64,000 bases of DNA, from NCBI GenBank assembly GCA_034522075.1, contig JAXHLO010000026.1, positions 120,322-184,321 on the forward strand. Direction: 5' to 3'. Below, piece after piece: positions 8,209 to 16,597 of this stretch; the stretch's first letter is position 1; every line of letters begins with the position of its first letter. The DNA is from UBA7803 sp034522075 (GTDB taxonomy: Bacteria > Pseudomonadota > Gammaproteobacteria > Pseudomonadales > Azotimanducaceae). The translations under genes were made by a program, and so were the position numbers. The notes below the pieces were generated by a model, which did not search any database, was not told the DNA's origin, and saw only the letters and a program-made list of their open reading frames with translations.

Positions 8209-8722
8209 GGCCGCGGGCCTCACCGACCGCCACGTCGGAAAGACGCTGCACGTGTTCGTCGGACTCCAGCGCATGGAGCAGGTCGGCAATCGTTCGCCCC
8301 GTACCGGGCCACACGGCATCCGGCAGCACCTCCGCCGCCGGGGCCAGCACGAACAGGCGGTCTACGGCCCGCGGATGGGGCAGCTCGAAGTCGGCAGCGG
8401 AGCGCTGCTGATCGTCGAACAGCAGCAGATCCAGATCGAGCTCCCGGGGCGCATTGCGCAATGCGGGCGAGCGCCGGCCATATTCCGCCTCGAGCGCCTT
8501 CAGCGCAGCCAGCAGACCCTCCGGGGTCAGCCCCGGGCGGGAGGCGAACGACGCCGCGGCATTGATGAAGTCGCCGGAGCCGGGCGGGCAATCCACCGGC
8601 GAGGTGCGCCACAGGCTGGAACGATGCACGGCCCCCGCAGCAAAATCCTGCAGCCGTGTCAGCGCCTCACCTACGATGGCCACCGAGTCTCCCCGGTTTG
8701 AGCCGATTCCGATCAATACCAT
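8201..8722 (-). CDS. folK: 2-amino-4-hydroxy-6-hydroxymethyldihydropteridine diphosphokinase
   Basis: 173 residues, the normal size for HPPK, which transfers pyrophosphate from ATP to 6-hydroxymethyl-dihydropterin in folate synthesis. The signature is clear: IGIGSNRGD at the start, RSSLWRTSPV, DFINAAASF, and the metal/ATP motif RNAPRELDLDLLLFDD near residues 91-106 with its two Asp residues, then LPHPRAVDRLFVLAPAAE. It is a free-standing folK, divergent from the alcohol dehydrogenase gene. Its end overlaps the secreted-protein gene by 8 bases. Together with PabBC at 12.6 kb and the PTPS homologue at 2.0 kb, it places several folate/pterin genes in this window. Confidence 0.93.
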   Translation of the reverse strand: MVLIGIGSNRGDSVAIVGEALTRLQDFAAGAVHRSSLWRTSPVDCPPGSGDFINAAASFASRPGLTPEGLLAALKALEAEYGRRSPALRNAPRELDLDLLLFDDQQRSAADFELPHPRAVDRLFVLAPAAEVLPDAVWPGTGRTIADLLHALESDEHVQRLSDVAVGEARGHD

Positions 8723-8840
8723 GCGTCCCCCGGCTGCTGCAGCGCCCGCTCAGGGACATACTACGCCGTGCAATATAGTAATCCACCAGTGGGCCTGGCA
8801 AACTCGATGGCTTTCCCGAAATGCTGTCGAGGCGAACACT

Positions 8841-9923
8841 ATGAAGGCTGCGGTGCTGCGCGAGATCAACAAACCTCTGGAGATCGAGGATATCCAACAC
8901 GGCGATCCCGGGCCGCGCGAAGTGCTCGTCCGCACGGTGGCCGCCGGCGTCTGCCACTCCGATCTGCACTTTCAGAATGGCTCCTATCCTTACCCGCTGC
9001 CGGCCGTGCTCGGACACGAGTCGGCAGGTGTGGTGGAAGCCGTCGGCGCCGACGTCACCTACGTCAAGCCCGGCGACCACGTCATCACCTGTCTATCGGC
9101 ATTCTGCGGACACTGCGAGTACTGCCTGACGGGCCATATGTCGCTGTGTCAGGAGCCCGAACTGCAGCGCAGCGAGGAACAGCCGTCACGGCTCGCCAAG
9201 AAAGACGAGACCATGTGGCAGTTCCTCAATCTGTCGTCATTCGCCGAGTACATGCTGGTGCACGAACACACCATCGTGAAGATCCGCGAAGACATGCCCA
9301 TGGACCGCGCCGCCCTGATCGGTTGCGCCGTCACCACCGGCGTGGGCGCCGTGATTCACACCGCAAAGGTGGAACCCGGCTCCACGGTCGTCGTGATCGG
9401 TTGCGGCGGGGTCGGCCTGTCGGCCATCAACGGCGCAGCCATTGCCGGTGCCGCCCGTATCATCGCCGTGGACATGGTGCCGGCCAAACTGGAACTGGCC
9501 CGCAAGTTCGGAGCGACCGACGTGGTGAATGCCAAGGACAACGACCCGGTCGAGGCGGTGCGCGAGATGACCGGCGGCGGCGTGCACTATTCCTTCGAAG
9601 CCATCGGCTTGAAAGCCACGGCTGAGCAGGCATTCAAAATGCTGGCCCGCGGCGGCACCGCCACCGTCATCGGCATGATTCCCGTGGGCACGCACATCGA
9701 ACTGCACGGCCCGGAGTTCCTCATGGAACGGCGCATGCAGGGCTCCAACATGGGCTCCAACCGGTTCCGTATCGACATGCCCCGGTTCGTCGAATTCTAT
9801 CTGCAGGGCCGCCTGCATCTCGACGATCTCATCTCGCGGCGCATCCGGCTCGAGGACGTCAACGACGGTATGGAAGCGTTGAAGACGGGCGAGGTAGCCC
9901 GCAGCGTGATCATGTTCGACTGA
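8841..9923 (+). CDS. Zinc-dependent alcohol dehydrogenase (MDR family)
   Basis: 360 residues from the ATG at 8841. An upstream in-frame extension lacks family similarity. Catalytic zinc ligands are expected at Cys in GVCHSDLH (about 38) and in the GHESAGVVE motif (about 60). A structural zinc cluster CGHCEYC lies at about 88-94, with a further Cys in MSLCQEP. The cofactor motif GCGGVGLSAI is near residue 190, and an Asp follows the next strand (AVDMVPAKLELA), which favours NAD over NADP. The protein resembles the class III/AdhD-like group that oxidises primary alcohols or S-hydroxymethyl thiols. A possible -10 box TATAGT lies about 70 bases upstream. Confidence 0.9.
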   Translation: MKAAVLREINKPLEIEDIQHGDPGPREVLVRTVAAGVCHSDLHFQNGSYPYPLPAVLGHESAGVVEAVGADVTYVKPGDHVITCLSAFCGHCEYCLTGHMSLCQEPELQRSEEQPSRLAKKDETMWQFLNLSSFAEYMLVHEHTIVKIREDMPMDRAALIGCAVTTGVGAVIHTAKVEPGSTVVVIGCGGVGLSAINGAAIAGAARIIAVDMVPAKLELARKFGATDVVNAKDNDPVEAVREMTGGGVHYSFEAIGLKATAEQAFKMLARGGTATVIGMIPVGTHIELHGPEFLMERRMQGSNMGSNRFRIDMPRFVEFYLQGRLHLDDLISRRIRLEDVNDGMEALKTGEVARSVIMFD

Positions 9924-9943
9924 CCCGCCGCGACCTGGCGGCC

Positions 9944-11293
9944 TCAGCGGATGGCCACGTAGCCGAACTGCCCCGAGCGATACACGCGCAGCAGAAGCTG
10001 CTGGCCGCTCAGCCGCGCGCCTTCGCGCAGATCCCCCAGGTCGCGTGTGGCGCGCCGGTTGGCGGCCACAATCACGTCGCCGGGACGTAGTCCGTGATGC
10101 CAGGCGCGGCTGTCCCGATCGACGTCGGTAACCAGCACACCACTGCCCAGAGCACTATTCCCCTGCTCGCGGAAATTCTGCAGCTCCGTACCCGTGAGGC
10201 GCTGGTCGACGCGCTCGCCGCTGACCTTCTCGACCTGGTCTTCACCGACTTCCACGGTGACCCGGCGGGAGCGGCCGTCGCGCAGAATCTCCATATCCAC
10301 CGTATCGCCGACGAAGATCACCGCGGCCTGGCTGTGGAAGTCGGTGATGCGGCGAATCGGCCGATCACCCACCCGGACGATCACGTCGCCAGCCTCTATG
10401 CCGGCCTTGTCCGAAGCAGTGTCGGCATCTACCTCAACCACCACCACGCCTTCCTGGCGCTCCAGGCCGAACGCCTCGGCCAGCTCGATATTCAGTGACT
10501 GGACGGACAGGCCCAGATGGCCCCGCTGGACTTCGCCGTGGTCGATGAGCTGCGCCATGATGGCGCGGACCATGTTGGCCGGGATGGCGAAGCCGATGCC
10601 CACATTACCCCCGGATGGCGCCAGAATCGCCGTGTTGATGCCCACCAGTCTGCCGGCCAGATTGACCAGCGCGCCGCCGGAGTTGCCCGGGTTGATGGAC
10701 GCATCGGTCTGGATGAAATCCTCGTAGCCTTCGATACCCAGGCCGCTGCGGCCCAGCGCGCTGACAATGCCGCTGGTGACTGTCTGGTTGAGGCCGAACG
10801 GATTACCGATGGCCACGACGAAATCGCCCACCCGCAGGGCTGCGGAATCGGCAAACTCGATCTGGTCCAGGTCTTCCGGCGCGACCTTGAGCACGGCCAG
10901 ATCCACCTGCGGATCGGTGCCCACCAGTTCCGCACTGAGCGAGCGGCCGTCGGCCAGTGTGATGGTGATCTCATCGGCCCGGGCGACGACGTGATTGTTG
11001 GTAACGATGTAGCCGCGCCCGGCATCCACCACCACCCCCGAGCCGGCACTCTGGGTCCGGCGGAAGCGGCGCTGGTCGGGGATATCGAAAAAACGCCGGA
11101 AGAACGGGTCTTCCAGCAGCGGGTTGCGGACCTGAACCGTGGTGTAGGTGGCAATGTTCACCACAGCCGGCGTGGTCCGCTCCAGCATGGGCGCCAGACT
11201 CGGCAACGCCTCACCGTCAGCCAGGCGCGCCGGCAGGGCCGCTGCCGCATCCAGCGCGGCCAGGCCCAGCAACAGCAGAATGATGATCCGCAT
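9944..11293 (-). CDS. degQ: Periplasmic trypsin-like serine protease, DegQ/DegP (HtrA) family
   Basis: 449 residues from an ATG at 11291-11293 with a good ribosome site (GGGGAG) about 5 bases upstream, which decides against the longer start. The signal peptide is about residues 1-20. The protease domain shows the triad in order: His in VTNNHVV, Asp in DLAVLKV and Ser in PGNSGGALV. It is followed by two PDZ domains, the first starting near RGHLGLSVQ and the second near LGSGVLVTDV. The enzyme degrades or holds misfolded periplasmic proteins. Gene order with an MFS carrier gives no further clue. Confidence 0.93.
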   Translation of the reverse strand: MRIIILLLLGLAALDAAAALPARLADGEALPSLAPMLERTTPAVVNIATYTTVQVRNPLLEDPFFRRFFDIPDQRRFRRTQSAGSGVVVDAGRGYIVTNNHVVARADEITITLADGRSLSAELVGTDPQVDLAVLKVAPEDLDQIEFADSAALRVGDFVVAIGNPFGLNQTVTSGIVSALGRSGLGIEGYEDFIQTDASINPGNSGGALVNLAGRLVGINTAILAPSGGNVGIGFAIPANMVRAIMAQLIDHGEVQRGHLGLSVQSLNIELAEAFGLERQEGVVVVEVDADTASDKAGIEAGDVIVRVGDRPIRRITDFHSQAAVIFVGDTVDMEILRDGRSRRVTVEVGEDQVEKVSGERVDQRLTGTELQNFREQGNSALGSGVLVTDVDRDSRAWHHGLRPGDVIVAANRRATRDLGDLREGARLSGQQLLLRVYRSGQFGYVAIR

Positions 11294-11318
11294 CGTGCTC
11301 CCCAGAGTCATTCGGGCG

Positions 11319-12533
11319 TTATCCGGCAGCTCTGCGCACCGCCGGCAGCGGCGCACGCCCGGCGCCGACCATCAGCACCAGCGCCAGCAGTGAACCCCCG
11401 GTACCGGCCAGGTAGGCCGCCCGATAGTCGTACATGTCGAACAGCAGGCCGAGCAACGCCGGGCCCACCGCCACGCCCAGCACGGAAACCGCATTGGACA
11501 GCGAGAAAATGCGCGCGTAAGCATAGCCGCCAAAGGCGTCCGCCAGCCACAGCGGATGCAGCATCAGCAGGTTGCCGACGGTAGCGCCGAACAACGCAGC
11601 GCCGCCGACCACCTGCAGCGGCCCCTGCGCCGTAGCGATGATCGTCAGACCCAGCGCCTGACCCACCAGATTGCCCAGCGCAAACGGCCGGATCGCTATC
11701 CGGGTCACCAGCCAGCCGCCGAAAAATCGCCCCAGAATGCTCATCAGGGTCAGCGCCTGCACGGCCAGGGCCGCCGCGCGGTAGTCGGCAATCTGCTCGG
11801 CGCGATTGTACAGGTGAGCGATGCCGCCCACCTGAGACCCCATACAGAGCACGTAGCCGAGGGTCACCAGCAGAAAGAAGCGGCTGCGCACAGCATCTGC
11901 GTAGCGCCAGGCGGGCCCCGCAGATGTCCCACCCTCAGCCGGCTCGGTGCTCTGCGGCGGGTGCCCGCGTATCAGCCACAGCACCACGGGAACCACGAGC
12001 ACGAAGAACAGGGCGCCGAACCACGGCATGGACGCTTCCAGGCCCCATTCGTTGAGCCAGCGCGCCGACAGAGGCGTCAGCACGATGCCGCCGGCAGACA
12101 GGCCCGTTGAGGCAATGGACAGGGCCACAGAACGGTTCGGACCCGGAAACCAGCGCGTCACCAGAGTCGTGGCCGTGACGATGGAAATGGCGCTGTTGCC
12201 GATGCCGAACAGCACGAACAGCAGATACAGCTGCCCCAGCGTGGTCGCCTGGCCCACGGCTGCCAGCGCCGCACCGCCCAGGGCAGCGCCGCCGATCATG
12301 ACCCAGCGCACGTCATAGCGATCGATGAGGCGCGCCACGATCATGCCGGTTACACCGCCGACCACGAAGAACAGGCTCACCGCCACGGACACGTCGGACA
12401 CGGAGAAGCCGCGCGCGCCGGCCAGCACGTTGATGTACACCGAGAGGTTGTAGAAGCCGAAGCCGGACGAGACCGTGAGGACAAAGAACACCGCGGCCAC
12501 GATCCACCAGCCGTAATAAATTCTGCGGGGCAT
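11319..12533 (-). CDS. Major facilitator superfamily transporter (OFA/monocarboxylate-like)
   Basis: 404 residues from the ATG at 12531-12533, preceded by an AAGGA ribosome site. About twelve transmembrane segments. The N-terminal YYGWWIVAAVFFVL, the intracellular loop ARLIDRYDVRWVMIGG after helix 2 and RWFPGPNRSVALSIASTG in helix 5 match the oxalate/formate antiporter-like or MCT-like MFS branch. A charged central loop (about 200-220) separates the two halves. The substrate is probably a carboxylate, by family only. It is divergent from pabB, and the protease gene follows on the same strand after 25 bases. Confidence 0.85.
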   Translation of the reverse strand: MPRRIYYGWWIVAAVFFVLTVSSGFGFYNLSVYINVLAGARGFSVSDVSVAVSLFFVVGGVTGMIVARLIDRYDVRWVMIGGAALGGAALAAVGQATTLGQLYLLFVLFGIGNSAISIVTATTLVTRWFPGPNRSVALSIASTGLSAGGIVLTPLSARWLNEWGLEASMPWFGALFFVLVVPVVLWLIRGHPPQSTEPAEGGTSAGPAWRYADAVRSRFFLLVTLGYVLCMGSQVGGIAHLYNRAEQIADYRAAALAVQALTLMSILGRFFGGWLVTRIAIRPFALGNLVGQALGLTIIATAQGPLQVVGGAALFGATVGNLLMLHPLWLADAFGGYAYARIFSLSNAVSVLGVAVGPALLGLLFDMYDYRAAYLAGTGGSLLALVLMVGAGRAPLPAVRRAAG

Positions 12534-12622
12534 GTCGTTCCTTGCTGAAAGCACAGTGTACTTCGTCTTGACAGTCCGGGTCCGCCGCACAATCCTGCGC
12601 ACCCCACCTGCACGGAGCCGAC

Positions 12623-14419
12623 GTGACCCCGCGCGCCCTGCTCAGAGATGCCCGCTCCGGCCGCTGGCTGCGTTACCAGGACCCCGTGTGCGTCCTCACT
12701 GCGTCAACCCCGGGCGACGTCCCGGAACTGCTCGAGACAGCCGAACGGCAGGCGCGCCGGGACGGACTGTATGCGGTGGGTTTCGTCACCTACGAGGCCG
12801 CGCCGGGCCTGGACGCGGCACTCGAGGCGCGGCCGCCGGGCATGCTGCCGCCGGCCTGGTTCGCGCTGTACCGCCGCCGCCAGGCCGTCGCCGCTCCTGA
12901 CGAGGGGCCTGAATCGCCCGCTGAACTCGACTGGACCGCGGACGTGAACGCCGCTGCCTACCTCAGCACCATCGGCCGGATTCGCGAATACATCGCAGCC
13001 GGCGACACCTATCAGGTGAACTTCACCTATCGGCTGCGCGCTGCGCTGCAGGCCACCGATGCCGATCCGGCACAGAGCCTGTTTGCGACCATGACGGCCA
13101 GTCAGCCGGCCGGCTACGGCGCCCTGCTCGAGACCGACGCCTGGGCCATCTGCAGCGCCTCTCCGGAACTGTTCTTCACGCGCCGCGGGCGCCGCCTGAC
13201 CTGCCGGCCCATGAAAGGCACTGCACCGCGCGGCAGCACCGCCGACGACGACGAACAGCGCGCCTGCTGGCTCAAGCATTCCGCCAAGAACCGGGCCGAG
13301 AACCTGATGATCACCGACATGGTGCGCAACGATCTCGGCCGGCTGGCGGATACGGGCAGCATCCACACCGACGGGCTGTTCGAACTGGAGGGCTATCCCA
13401 CAGTCTGGCACCTGACCAGCACCATCCAAGGCGACAGCGATGCCTCGGTCGCCGACATCTTTCGCGCGCTGTTTCCCGCTGCGTCCATCACCGGGGCGCC
13501 GAAGCGGCGCACCATGGAGATCATCCGGGAACTGGAAACGTCACCGCGCGATGTCTACACCGGCGCCATCGGCATCATCGAACCGGGCGGCGACGTCCAG
13601 TTCAACGTCGCCATCCGCACGGCCTTGCTCGACAAAGCCCGCGCCACCGCGCAGTACGGCATCGGCGGCGGCATCGTCTGGGACTCCGATGCCGCCGACG
13701 AACTGGCAGAGACCCGCACCAAAGCACGTATTCTGCACCCCGCCGGTACGCCGGGACGTACGCCGCCGGGCGGGGACGCGGAGCGGGGATTCGCGCTGCT
13801 GGAAACACTGCTGTGGGAACCGGGTTGCGGCTATCTGCTGACCGAGGCACACGTCGGCAGGCTGCAGGACAGCGCTCGTCATTTCGGCTACTCCATCGAC
13901 CGTGACCATGTCCGCAGGCACCTGGCAGAGGTAGTACGCGGCCTGTCGCCGGTGCCGCACCGCGTGCGCCTGCTGCTGGCACAAGACGGTGCGGTTGACG
14001 TGACCGCCAGACCCGTGGCCGAGACCCCGGCGCCGGTTCGGGTTGCCCTGGCCCTGTGCCCCGCCGCGGTAATCGACAATCCATTCGTCTGCCACAAAAC
14101 CACCCATCGACAGATCTACGACGACGCGCGCCGGGAGACGCTGGCCCGGATACCCGGTGCCGACGACGTCCTGCTGGTGAACGCAAACGGTGAAGTGACG
14201 GAATCCACCATCGCCAATCTGGTGGTCGACCTGGACGGTGAGTTGATCACACCGCCTCTGTCATCGGGCCTGCTGCCGGGGGTCTATCGGCAACATCTGC
14301 TGGACACCGGCCGGGTAGTGGAACGCGTCGTCCAGCCCCGGGATCTGCACGCGGCGCGTGCGCTGTATCTGGCCAACTCGGTCCGCCGTCTGTGGCCGGT
14401 AACGCTGATTGAGTCCTAG
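12623..14419 (+). CDS. pabBC: Aminodeoxychorismate synthase component I fused to aminodeoxychorismate lyase (PabB-PabC)
   Basis: 598 residues from a GTG preceded by CGGAG. Residues 1-370 are PabB: YQVNFTYRLRA, a PELFFTRRGRRLTCRPMKGT segment, MVRNDLGR and FPAASITGAPKRRTME, which carry the chorismate and Mg sites. The lysine of PIKGT in the family is present as MKGT. From about 385 the protein becomes a PLP-dependent class IV aminotransferase/lyase (PabC): GFALLETLLWEPG, the cofactor lysine in VCHKTTHRQIYDDAR, VLLVNANGEVTESTIANLVV and PPLSSGLLPGVYRQHLL. The fusion would convert chorismate plus ammonia/glutamine-derived nitrogen to p-aminobenzoate in two steps. A separate PabA is required and is not in the window. 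Confidence 0.93.
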   Translation: MTPRALLRDARSGRWLRYQDPVCVLTASTPGDVPELLETAERQARRDGLYAVGFVTYEAAPGLDAALEARPPGMLPPAWFALYRRRQAVAAPDEGPESPAELDWTADVNAAAYLSTIGRIREYIAAGDTYQVNFTYRLRAALQATDADPAQSLFATMTASQPAGYGALLETDAWAICSASPELFFTRRGRRLTCRPMKGTAPRGSTADDDEQRACWLKHSAKNRAENLMITDMVRNDLGRLADTGSIHTDGLFELEGYPTVWHLTSTIQGDSDASVADIFRALFPAASITGAPKRRTMEIIRELETSPRDVYTGAIGIIEPGGDVQFNVAIRTALLDKARATAQYGIGGGIVWDSDAADELAETRTKARILHPAGTPGRTPPGGDAERGFALLETLLWEPGCGYLLTEAHVGRLQDSARHFGYSIDRDHVRRHLAEVVRGLSPVPHRVRLLLAQDGAVDVTARPVAETPAPVRVALALCPAAVIDNPFVCHKTTHRQIYDDARRETLARIPGADDVLLVNANGEVTESTIANLVVDLDGELITPPLSSGLLPGVYRQHLLDTGRVVERVVQPRDLHAARALYLANSVRRLWPVTLIES

Positions 14420-14432
14420 CTATCCCTGAGCG

Positions 14433-16478
14433 TCAGCGCTCTTCCCGCTCTGCGCCCCAGCTTTCCCTGACCATGACCATGGCGTCGTCGAGTTCTTCCT
14501 CGGGAACCTGGACATAGCCGGCCCGCTGCAACGGATCGGCATGAAAGATGTACAGGCGCGAGGCGAAATCCACGAACGGCAGCGATGCTTCGCCGTTGTG
14601 CTCACCGTGGCCGTGGGTGGACACCTCCACACCGTTACCCCAGTTCTGGCCGCTGTCGTTGTTGGGATTGAAGAAGTACACGCGCATGACCCTGGCCTGA
14701 TCCATGGCCACCCGGAGGATGGTTATGGCGTGCCAGCCAATGAAGCGAGCCGCGCTGTCGGTGACGGCAATGCCGGCCGGCTGCGGGTGAATCACCGGCT
14801 GGTTGCCGTTGTACAGGGGATGGTAAGTGGCCCAGAAACGCTCGAGGAAACTCCGCAGCTCAATCAGCGCCCCATCGGTGACGTCCACGGCGATGTTGAA
14901 CTCACCGCCAACCCACCAGCCATGAAATTCCCGATTGATCCAGCGGTGCGGATCCTCGCCCCGGTCCTCGCACAATCGGCCCATTTCCTCATAAACGCCA
15001 TTCAGCAGCGGCACCAGCACCACCGACACGGGATCGACGTCCATGAGGGCCAACGGCGCATGGGTGGCGCGCGCAGCGGCTGCGTAGATCGGCTGACCTT
15101 CGAAGCGCATGATCACGTCATCGAACACGGCGGCCTGAGCGACCAGATAAAGCAGGTAATCGGGGTCGCTGTAGGCCCACATGGAGAGCGCACGGGCGGA
15201 CTGACAGGTCGGATTGTTGCCCTGTCCCACGCCGAGCGGCAGCCCGAGCAGATTGATGACACCCGCCAGCAGACGCATTTCGGGCGGCACCGCCGGGCCG
15301 TAGGCAGCCGTCAGGCGCTGTGCAGCAGCCGGCGTCAGTCGCAGGCCGCTCTGCCGCCACAATGCCGGACCCACGGGCGGGATATACAGCACGCCCCGCT
15401 CCAGCATCATGGCCAGGGCGTACACCGTCTGACTGGTATCCGGCGAGATGGTCTCGAGAATCAGATGATGAATGAGATCCTGATAACAGCGCAGGCAATC
15501 TATGCCCGTGCTGCTCAGGCCCAGGGCGGTCGGCAGCATTGCTGCTTCACCATGGGCGACCAGCCAGCGCACGAACACCGTGTGATAATCGGAAACGAGC
15601 CCGGTATCGTGCATGGCCCGGGCGAAACCGGCGGCCTCGTGCTGCAGGGTAGCGCTGTCCATGGCGGCCAGTCGCTCCTCGTACACGGGCAGTCCCGGAT
15701 CTTCGCGGCACCCGGTGGTGGGACCGAACAGAGCGCTGACCAGCCGATCGGCCCCCAACGCGCCTTCGCTGGCATCCCCCGCCGCGCCCTGCATGGCCAC
15801 GGCGATCTGGCTGATCATGATCTTGACCTGATCCACCTGGATGGGCCGCTGGTCCATGATGCGCCAGATTTCCTCGATGAGTTTGCCGAGGATGTCGCCC
15901 AGCCCGACGTTGTCCTTGAGGTAGGCGAACTGCTCGTCCACCAGATCGGCCAGAGCGTCGTCGCGGGCCCGCTCCGCCTCGCCGCCGATCGTGAGGAAAC
16001 GATTCAGATTCAGTGCCAGCACCTGAGTCAGAAAGTGGCGGGCCTGATCCGGAATCATGCCCCGGTGATACAGGTCACCGTTGGCCACGGCCAGCAGGCG
16101 AATCTCACTGACCATCTCGAGTACGGCGGTGGGGGGATCAGCGGAGGACAGCGTGTCGCCCACCAGGCCCGGCGACAGCACTGATGGGTCTTCCCAGTCA
16201 GACCCCTCAAACAACCCGGCCTGATCGAGCAGGCCCACGTGCTCATAGAGATAGGCCCGGCCGCCGGGCGTGGCCAGCAGCCGCTGGCAGATATCGAGCA
16301 TCTTGTCGCGATAGCGGACCTTGTCGGCAGACGTGGCCCGGAGCAGATGATCTATCGTTCGCTCGAAGGACTGACGCAGCCGTTCCGGCAGCGCATCGGG
16401 TGCGGGGGCCTGACTTTGCGATTGAGAGCTGCTGATCCCGATTCTCCCGGATTGGCGAAACGACCGGTCCGGTGTCAC
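14433..16478 (-). CDS. Large uncharacterised protein with papain/calpain-like Cys-His-Asn signature
   Basis: About 681 residues if the GTG at 16476-16478 is used; an ATG at 16533-16535 is the alternative. A -10-like TATACT at 16489-16494 just upstream favours the GTG. No known family is recalled. The N-terminal 400 residues are helical. Then come QGNNPTCQSARALSMW (Gln about 419, Cys about 425), GWHAITIL (His about 583) and YFFNPNNDSGQNWG (Asn about 604). The Gln-five residues-Cys spacing and the C-H-N order match papain/calpain-type cysteine peptidases, so a clan CA fold is inferred. No signal peptide. Alternative: a transglutaminase-like or non-catalytic relative. Confidence 0.7.
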   Translation of the reverse strand: MTPDRSFRQSGRIGISSSQSQSQAPAPDALPERLRQSFERTIDHLLRATSADKVRYRDKMLDICQRLLATPGGRAYLYEHVGLLDQAGLFEGSDWEDPSVLSPGLVGDTLSSADPPTAVLEMVSEIRLLAVANGDLYHRGMIPDQARHFLTQVLALNLNRFLTIGGEAERARDDALADLVDEQFAYLKDNVGLGDILGKLIEEIWRIMDQRPIQVDQVKIMISQIAVAMQGAAGDASEGALGADRLVSALFGPTTGCREDPGLPVYEERLAAMDSATLQHEAAGFARAMHDTGLVSDYHTVFVRWLVAHGEAAMLPTALGLSSTGIDCLRCYQDLIHHLILETISPDTSQTVYALAMMLERGVLYIPPVGPALWRQSGLRLTPAAAQRLTAAYGPAVPPEMRLLAGVINLLGLPLGVGQGNNPTCQSARALSMWAYSDPDYLLYLVAQAAVFDDVIMRFEGQPIYAAAARATHAPLALMDVDPVSVVLVPLLNGVYEEMGRLCEDRGEDPHRWINREFHGWWVGGEFNIAVDVTDGALIELRSFLERFWATYHPLYNGNQPVIHPQPAGIAVTDSAARFIGWHAITILRVAMDQARVMRVYFFNPNNDSGQNWGNGVEVSTHGHGEHNGEASLPFVDFASRLYIFHADPLQRAGYVQVPEEELDDAMVMVRESWGAEREER

Positions 16479-16597
16479 GCAGGGGCAGAGTATACCCCAC
16501 GTACCGGCTTGAAAGCGGGGCTTTGTGCAGTGCATCACGCCGGCGGCGGCAAGATGCCTGGACAATACCCGCAACCCAATTCCATCAGGTAAGTTTC

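Noticed and set aside
14541..16184. 547-codon plus-strand ORF over the papain-like gene
   Set aside because: Shadow frame. The minus-strand protein has the structured motif series and an overlapping promoter.
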